This document shows positions 7,011 through 11,411 of a stretch of DNA of 11,411 nt, piece by piece. The position numbers and the translations under genes are program-made. The notes beneath the pieces were generated by a model. The model had not been told where the DNA came from. It was given only the letters and a program-made list of their open reading frames with translations, and ran no database searches. The DNA is from Treponema sp. UBA7590. Lineage in GTDB: Bacteria; Spirochaetota; Spirochaetia; Treponematales; Treponemataceae. How positions within the stretch are numbered: position 1 is the stretch's first letter; every line of letters begins with the position of its first letter. The DNA is taken from assembly GCA_002478955.1 (NCBI GenBank), contig DLKK01000068.1, positions 25,171-36,581 of the forward strand, given 5' to 3'.

Positions 7011-8294
7011 TTATTTTTTGTTTTTTGGACCGATTTTGTCAAATCCGCAGAATGGAACAAGCACCGGCGGAATTGTTACAGAGCCATCCTCATTCTGGTA
7101 ATTTTCAAGGATTGCGAGCATTGCACGTCCTACAGCGATTGCAGTTCCGTTCAATGTGTGTACATATTTGTTTTTTCCGTCGTCATCCTTGTATTTTATG
7201 TTCAGCCTTCTTGCCTGATAATCTGTGCAGTTTGAAGTTGATGTTACTTCTCCGTATTCACCGCCGTTTCTTCCAGGCATCCATGCTTCAAGGTCCCACT
7301 TGCGGTATGCTGGAGCACCCAGGTCGCCTGAGCAAGTGTCTACAACGTGGAAAGGAAGTCCAAGACCTGAGAAAATTTCTTCCTCAATTTCGCGGAGTTT
7401 ATGGTGAAGCGCGTCTGACTGTTCTGGAGTTGAGTATACGAACATTTCAACCTTGTCAAACTGATGAACGCGGTAAAGACCTTTTGAGAACTGACCGGCA
7501 GCTCCAGCTTCGCGGCGGAAACAATGTGAAAGTCCGCCATACATCAAAGGAAGTTTTGCTTTGTCAAGAATTTCTCCAGAATGGTAACCGCCTAGTGTGA
7601 TTTCCGCAGTCGCAACAAGGCAAGTGCCTTCATCTTCAATTGAATATACGTTGGACTCGTTTCCGCGCGGATTAAAACCGATTCCCTTGAGGATTTCTTC
7701 GCGGGCAACATCTGGCGTTATAAAAAGCTCGAAATCATGTTTCCTTAAGATGTTCAAGGCATACTGAATCAAAGCCTGCTCAAGGAAAACAGCCTCGTTT
7801 TTAAGGTAGTAGAATTTCGGGCCGGAAACTTTTGTTCCACGGTCAAAATCAAGCAAATCAAGTTCTTCTGCAAGCTGAACATGGTCTTTTGGCTCAAAGT
7901 CAAACTTTCGTGGAGTTCCGACTTTTTTTACTTCAAGGTTTTCTGTGTCAAGTTTTCCAATAGGCGCATCCGGGTGAATCATGTTTGGAATCTGGCGGGC
8001 AGCTGCGTCCAGGTCAATTTCAATCTGCGCAAGTTCCTTTTCAATTTCCGCAATGTCTTCCTTTATCTTTTTACCTGCCTGAATCAGTTCCTGACGTTTT
8101 GTGTCGTCCAGTTTCTGTTTCATGGCCTTTGCGTTCTCATTTCGCTGCTGCTGCAAATCCTGCTGTTTTGTAACAAGCGCAGTCCTTTTGTCGTAAAGCT
8201 CAACAACTTTGTCCGCGTCTGCGTTCATATTTCTGTTTTTGATGTTTTCTTTTACAGCTTCAAGATTATCCTTGATAAATTTATAGTCAAGCAT
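7011..8294 (-). CDS. serS: Seryl-tRNA synthetase
   Basis: This class II synthetase attaches serine to tRNA-Ser, and also to tRNA-Sec where present. The 427 residues match the usual bacterial length. The N-terminal arm (about 28-100, KQQDLQQQRNENAKA and so on) is the long antiparallel coiled coil that grips the long variable arm of tRNA-Ser. The catalytic domain shows the TAE serine-binding loop (229-231), motif 2 around CFRREAG (258-264), the conserved TSTSNCTDYQARR stretch (351-363) and motif 3 GRAMLAILEN (389-398). The start is supported by an AGGGG ribosome site (complement of 8301-8305) six bases upstream. It sits 26 bp downstream of the SIMPL lipoprotein gene. I see no T-box or other leader; the short gap leaves no room for one, so expression probably depends on upstream promoters. 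Confidence 0.98.
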   Translation of the reverse strand: MLDYKFIKDNLEAVKENIKNRNMNADADKVVELYDKRTALVTKQQDLQQQRNENAKAMKQKLDDTKRQELIQAGKKIKEDIAEIEKELAQIEIDLDAAARQIPNMIHPDAPIGKLDTENLEVKKVGTPRKFDFEPKDHVQLAEELDLLDFDRGTKVSGPKFYYLKNEAVFLEQALIQYALNILRKHDFELFITPDVAREEILKGIGFNPRGNESNVYSIEDEGTCLVATAEITLGGYHSGEILDKAKLPLMYGGLSHCFRREAGAAGQFSKGLYRVHQFDKVEMFVYSTPEQSDALHHKLREIEEEIFSGLGLPFHVVDTCSGDLGAPAYRKWDLEAWMPGRNGGEYGEVTSTSNCTDYQARRLNIKYKDDDGKNKYVHTLNGTAIAVGRAMLAILENYQNEDGSVTIPPVLVPFCGFDKIGPKNKK

Positions 8295-8320
8295 TTGTGT
8301 CCCCTGTTTGGTTTTAAATT

Positions 8321-8944
8321 TTATTGAATAAGATAAGTGACTTTTACTTCTGAAGTCACGTTGATTTTTCCGTCAGAAGTTGATGTTGTGGAAGTTTTTT
8401 CTTCAACAACATCAAGCACTCCACTGATTTTACTACCGCTTGCGCCTGCAAGTAAAGAGGCTGCGTCCTGTGTCTGCTGAACCGCCGCAGATCTTGCCCT
8501 GCGCATTGTTGCCGCAATGTCGTTCAATCCGTATGAGACTGACTTTAAGCGGATGGAAGCACCGACTTTGCAGTCGATTACAGCCGGAACGAGTGAGATA
8601 TTCCTTACAGTTACGCGGATATTTCTTCTTGCCTCGTATTGGTTTGAAGGATTTGTGATTGCGCAGTCAGAAAGGACAATGTCATTTTCACTTACGCCAA
8701 CATTTTTTACAGCATCTGTAAGTCTTTTTGAAAGAGTGTCGTTGTCTGTGACAATCTGTTTTGCGCTCCAGCCTGCGGATACAACTGTAAAATCAATTTC
8801 TGCAGTGTCAGGATTAGAAGTTATTGTTCCAGCGCCGCTTACAGTGATTGTCTTTTTCTGTTCGTTTTCCCGGTTTATATAGCACGAGGAAAAAATGAGC
8901 GACAATGCGAATGCTGAGCAAATTAATTTTATTCCCTTTTTCAT
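8321..8944 (-). CDS. SIMPL-domain (DUF541) periplasmic lipoprotein
   Basis: The product has 207 residues. A lysine-containing N-terminus, a hydrophobic core and LIFSSC with Cys21 form a lipoprotein signal peptide. The mature part begins ITVSGAGTITSNPDTAEIDFTV, the hallmark opening of the SIMPL family, and continues with the family's conserved alternation: LTDAVKNVGVSENDI, then YEARRNIRVTVRN, then a long helix ATMRRARSAAVQQTQDAASLL. SIMPL proteins are found in bacterial envelopes, and some (for example E. coli YggE) are linked to oxidative stress tolerance; the molecular activity is unclear. A strong GGAGG ribosome site (complement of 8950-8954) five bases before the ATG fixes the start. It lies between the TPR lipoprotein gene and serS, on the same strand with short gaps. 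Confidence 0.93.
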   Translation of the reverse strand: MKKGIKLICSAFALSLIFSSCYINRENEQKKTITVSGAGTITSNPDTAEIDFTVVSAGWSAKQIVTDNDTLSKRLTDAVKNVGVSENDIVLSDCAITNPSNQYEARRNIRVTVRNISLVPAVIDCKVGASIRLKSVSYGLNDIAATMRRARSAAVQQTQDAASLLAGASGSKISGVLDVVEEKTSTTSTSDGKINVTSEVKVTYLIQ

Positions 8945-8949
8945 GGAAT

Positions 8950-8975
8950 CCTCCAGTTATGGTAAGAATTTTACC
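8950..8975 (-). promoter_or_regulatory. Strong ribosome site and small hairpin before the SIMPL gene
   Basis: On the minus strand, a small inverted repeat (GGTAA-AATTC-TTACC, 8961-8975) is followed by GGAGG at 8950-8954. This GGAGG is the best Shine-Dalgarno match in the window. The hairpin has only 5 bp and no T-run, so it is not a terminator. It stands just upstream of the ribosome site and could modestly affect translation; this is speculative. Confidence 0.4.
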
Positions 8976-8979
8976 TTGA

Positions 8980-10590
8980 TTATCTTATATTTATATAAAA
9001 ACGCTTTAAGAATATGCTTCGTTTGTTTGCCTTATCCCACAAAGGACTTGCAGGATAATTGTTTACAACCAAATCGTAGGATTCAATCGCGCTTTTTATA
9101 TTCTGAACAGGTGATTTTTCCTCAAGAATCTGTCCCTGAAGAAAAAGTCCTTCATCCAGGCGTTCTGTGGCTTTGTCAAAAAATTTAGAGACTGCAGAAA
9201 ACGCCTGCTGGTATTTTTTTTCTGCATAATATTTTTTTGCAAGCTCAAGAAGCGAATCCTGGGACATATTTTCCAGTGATGAGGAAGAATTTTCCGCCGT
9301 CTCCGCTGCTTTTGAATCGCCTGTAGTTTCTTCCGCCGCAGACAAATTTCTCTGCGAAGTCTGTTTTTCACCGTTGTTTCTTGCAGAATTAGCGGATTTT
9401 ACGCTTGGCGAACAATTTCCCGGCGCAGATTCTGTTGTCTGTATAATCGTGTCAATGTCCGAATCCTTTGAAGTTCCGGAGCTGCTTTTTGCCGTGCCGG
9501 AAGAATGTTTTGCCTCTGTATCAGGTTTTGCTGGCGTTGTTTTTCTTGGCTCGGTTGCTGTTTTTTCTGTTAAAGAAATGTCATCCTGTACCTGATTTTT
9601 TGATTTTTCTGCTGTTTCTGCAGTGATGGAAACTTTCGGAGGCACAACTTCCGCATAGTCCGGAGCAGTTATGTGCTCGGCTGAATCGCTGTTTTCGTTT
9701 TGCACAGTCACTTCCAGAAAATCATCAATGTATTTTCCCGTAAGCGTGTCATTTTTAAAAAAGTGAAGAAGATAAGTTCCCGGATTTCGCGAGCGCAGTG
9801 TAAAAGAAGTGTCTTTTCCGCCAAGTTTTCGGCCTCCAAAGATAAAATTCTTGTTCCGGGCGTCAATATTTCCGTTTTCATCGATATTTCCCTGATAAAC
9901 CCAGCCTTTTCCAGGATAAACGATGTCTATGTTCTGGTTTTTCTTGATTGAGACAGAGCGCGAAGGTTTTTGGATTTTCTCCGGCTGCGTTGTGTTTTCT
10001 GTGCTGGAAGAATCAGTTTCTTCTATTATATTTGAATTCTCTGAAGTTTCGCTTCCGTCATTTTGATTCTGTGTTGAAGAAGAGTCGCTTTCCGTTTGTT
10101 CTTGTGGCTCTGAATTTTCATTATCATCTGATTCTTGGGTGGAATTCTGTACATTTTGCGCGGAATTTCCATCTTCATTATGATTCAATGGATTTTCCTG
10201 CAAGTTTTTTGAGTCAGAAATTTCGTCCTTTACCTGTGGCTCCAGAATCGAAGATGGCTCGTCAGTGCCTTCCGCGTTTTCTGTCTCATCAGAAAGTTCA
10301 GGAAGCTCCGGTAAATCCGGGTTCTGTTCCTGGGTCAATGGTTCTGTAAGGTCTGAAAAATCCGCGGGATTGTCTGTGACGTCAATATCTTCTGGCTTTT
10401 CCTGTTCCGAAGAAGGCTCTGGAATTTCGTCCGGCAAGGAATTTTCTGTTTCAGAATCCTGTTCTGCGGAAATATTTGTGTCAGGCAAAGTTTCCGCTGT
10501 TTTTGGTGTTGATGCGCACGAAAATAAAACAAGCGGCAACAGAGAAAATGTAAAAATCTGTAAAAACGCAATTTTCTTAAAAATTTTCAT
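8980..10590 (-). CDS. Large, mostly disordered lipoprotein with C-terminal TPR-like segment
   Basis: The product has 536 residues. A signal peptide ends in VLFSC with Cys25, so it should be lipidated. Residues 26-208 are a long low-complexity linker rich in Glu, Ser, Asn, Gln and Pro. Residues about 209-298 look like a compact beta domain (IVYPGKGWVYQG, then FTLRSRNPGTYLLHFF). A second Ser/Thr/Ala/Glu linker follows (about 300-442). The C-terminus (443-536) has TPR character: LLELAKKYYAEKKYQQAFSAV, then AIESYDLVVNNYPASPLWDKA, which recalls TPR lipoproteins such as BamD/YbgF-type envelope factors. It likely reaches across the periplasm and binds partners through the TPR; no partner can be named. 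The start is firm: GGAG (complement of 10598-10601) lies seven bases upstream, and the ATG overlaps the previous stop (ATGA). The stop is 35 bp before the SIMPL gene. Specific function is unknown. Confidence 0.9.
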   Translation of the reverse strand: MKIFKKIAFLQIFTFSLLPLVLFSCASTPKTAETLPDTNISAEQDSETENSLPDEIPEPSSEQEKPEDIDVTDNPADFSDLTEPLTQEQNPDLPELPELSDETENAEGTDEPSSILEPQVKDEISDSKNLQENPLNHNEDGNSAQNVQNSTQESDDNENSEPQEQTESDSSSTQNQNDGSETSENSNIIEETDSSSTENTTQPEKIQKPSRSVSIKKNQNIDIVYPGKGWVYQGNIDENGNIDARNKNFIFGGRKLGGKDTSFTLRSRNPGTYLLHFFKNDTLTGKYIDDFLEVTVQNENSDSAEHITAPDYAEVVPPKVSITAETAEKSKNQVQDDISLTEKTATEPRKTTPAKPDTEAKHSSGTAKSSSGTSKDSDIDTIIQTTESAPGNCSPSVKSANSARNNGEKQTSQRNLSAAEETTGDSKAAETAENSSSSLENMSQDSLLELAKKYYAEKKYQQAFSAVSKFFDKATERLDEGLFLQGQILEEKSPVQNIKSAIESYDLVVNNYPASPLWDKANKRSIFLKRFYINIR

Positions 10591-10958
10591 GGAGCAGCTC
10601 CAATAATCTCGTTAATAATCCTGTCGTTTGACTCGCCGAGTTTTTCAACTTCACCTTCATCAGGCAAGGTGAACCATTTTTCAATTTCTTCCTGCGGCCA
10701 TTTTTTTTCAGTTTTTCTGGTCGTTATGTAACCGTCTGGAATTGAAGGCGCAGACGGAACTATGAGCGGCTGGTCAAGCACAAGTTTTGGCTCATCCGCG
10801 GTTTTCTGTTTTTCTTTTGGTTTTGAGCTTCCGGCGCACAAGGCGACAATTGCGCATAAAACCATAAAAATCAAAAGAGCGCAGACAATGATTGTTTTTT
10901 TTGCATTTTCTTGCAGAAAATTTTGGATTTTTTCTGAAATTTGCTGAAAATCAACCAT
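10587..10958 (-). CDS. Small single-span membrane protein of unknown function
   Basis: The product has 123 residues: a short amphipathic N-terminus (MVDFQQISEKIQNFLQENAK), one strongly hydrophobic span (about 21-42), then a Pro/Lys/Glu-rich linker and a C-terminal segment with KKWPQEEIEKWFTLPDEG. By the positive-inside rule the topology is unclear, because lysines flank both sides; the long C-terminal part is probably periplasmic. I recognise no family. The ATG shares one base with the smc stop (TGATG) and an AGGAG site (complement of 10969-10973) lies ten bases upstream. Its own stop overlaps the start of the lipoprotein gene by 4 bp. The double overlap implies coupled translation and suggests that it works with the TPR lipoprotein. 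Confidence 0.85.
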   Translation of the reverse strand: MVDFQQISEKIQNFLQENAKKTIIVCALLIFMVLCAIVALCAGSSKPKEKQKTADEPKLVLDQPLIVPSAPSIPDGYITTRKTEKKWPQEEIEKWFTLPDEGEVEKLGESNDRIINEIIGAAP

Positions 10959-11411
10959 CAGCTTTTTGCTCCTTCGCTGTTCTCAGTATCTCCGTTTTCC
11001 TGTTCAGAAGCAAGCTTTTCTTTTTCGGCTGCCTCTGCGGCAAGCTTTGCTTCCCGCGCTTTTTTGCGTTCCTCAGCGGCTTTTGTCTCTCGTTCCTTGT
11101 GCACCCGGATAATCTCCGGGTCTGTTATTGTTCCGTCCGGATTGTGTATTCGTTTTGGCGGGCGTGGCGGAATGTAGACATCTTTTTCCGGCTGAACGTC
11201 CTCTTCTTCAAAATCATCATCGCCGGAGTCAATCTGCGCACCCACTTTTATGTCTTCATCAAGGCGGAGAGCAATAATTTTGCTTACGCCGGATTCTTCC
11301 ATTGTGATTCCAAGCATTGTGCTTGCGCCCATTACAGTTTTTTTGTTGTGGGTAATCACAATGTACTGAGAGACATTTGCGAACGATTCGAGCGTTGTTA
11401 CAAAACTGGAA
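10958..11411 (-). CDS. smc: Chromosome partition protein SMC, C-terminal end (gene continues beyond window)
   Basis: Only the last 150 residues are visible. They read in from the window edge as SSFVTTLESFANVSQYIVITHNKKTV and continue through TMLGITMEESGVSKIIALRL. This is the end of the SMC ATPase head: the H-loop (VITHNK) and the GVTMxESGVSK signature shared by bacterial SMC proteins. SMC dimerises, binds DNA and, with ScpA and ScpB, compacts and segregates the chromosome. After the usual end of the fold there is an additional tail of about 95 residues: first acidic (DSGDDDFEEEDV), then a proline-rich basic stretch (YIPPRPPKRIHNPDG), then a Lys/Glu/Ala helix-like segment and an acidic end. 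The tail is in frame and shows no break. The GTG at 11359 is an internal valine codon, not a start. The stop overlaps the next gene by 1 bp. Confidence 0.93.
   Translation of the reverse strand, partial: SSFVTTLESFANVSQYIVITHNKKTVMGASTMLGITMEESGVSKIIALRLDEDIKVGAQIDSGDDDFEEEDVQPEKDVYIPPRPPKRIHNPDGTITDPEIIRVHKERETKAAEERKKAREAKLAAEAAEKEKLASEQENGDTENSEGAKS

Noticed and set aside
6980..8327. Plus-strand open frames opposite serS and the transporter gene (for example 6980-7600 and 7881-8327)
   Set aside because: They mirror strongly conserved genes on the other strand, lack ribosome sites, and show no protein motif.
9374..10606. Plus-strand Ser/Val/Phe-rich open frames opposite the large lipoprotein (9374-9595, 10265-10606)
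   Set aside because: They arise from the biased Glu/Ser codons of the disordered linkers on the minus strand; the lipoprotein has the signal peptide, the ribosome site and the operon context.
10958..11359. Stand-alone 133-residue gene starting at GTG 11359
   Set aside because: The frame continues to the window edge with clear SMC sequence before it (SQYIV before ITHNKK), so this is the end of smc.

Overview
The window most likely comes from a spirochaete of the genus Treponema, probably a host-associated species of moderate to low GC content. This is inferred from the gene set, from lipoboxes of the type FSC or SSC, and from the look of the proteins; no rRNA or other decisive marker is present. 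It is ordinary dense bacterial chromosome. I see no mobile element, CRISPR array, tRNA, rRNA or sign of recent transfer.

Plus strand, 1-5880. (1) The 3' part of a membrane-anchored serine/threonine protein kinase, whose N-terminus lies outside the window. (2) A complete ATP-dependent protease Lon with a long polar N-terminal extension. (3) A short AT-rich control region with three TATAAT hexamers and an imperfect inverted repeat. (4) A lipoprotein of unknown function, followed with no spacer by (5) a cytoplasmic-looking protein of about 310 residues, also unknown. The last two look like a translationally coupled pair with their own promoter.

Minus strand, 11411-5869 (read right to left). (6) The C-terminal end of the chromosome-structuring ATPase SMC, with an unusual charged tail. 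(7) A small single-span membrane protein. (8) A large, mostly disordered lipoprotein with a C-terminal TPR-like segment. (9) A SIMPL-domain lipoprotein. (10) Seryl-tRNA synthetase. (11) An AI-2E-family membrane transporter. Junctions are very tight: smc/TM protein overlap by 1 bp, TM protein/lipoprotein by 4 bp, then gaps of 35, 26 and 2 bp. All six could lie on one transcript, with any main promoter outside the window.

The two blocks converge at 5869-5880, where the last codons of gene 5 and the transporter gene overlap by 12 bp with no visible terminator. Housekeeping functions (Lon, SerRS, SMC) are secure. The parts worth a second look are the unknown lipoprotein/ORF pair, the smc - membrane protein - TPR lipoprotein cluster, and the control region at 4229-4292. 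I did not find clear evidence of a new defence or mobile system.
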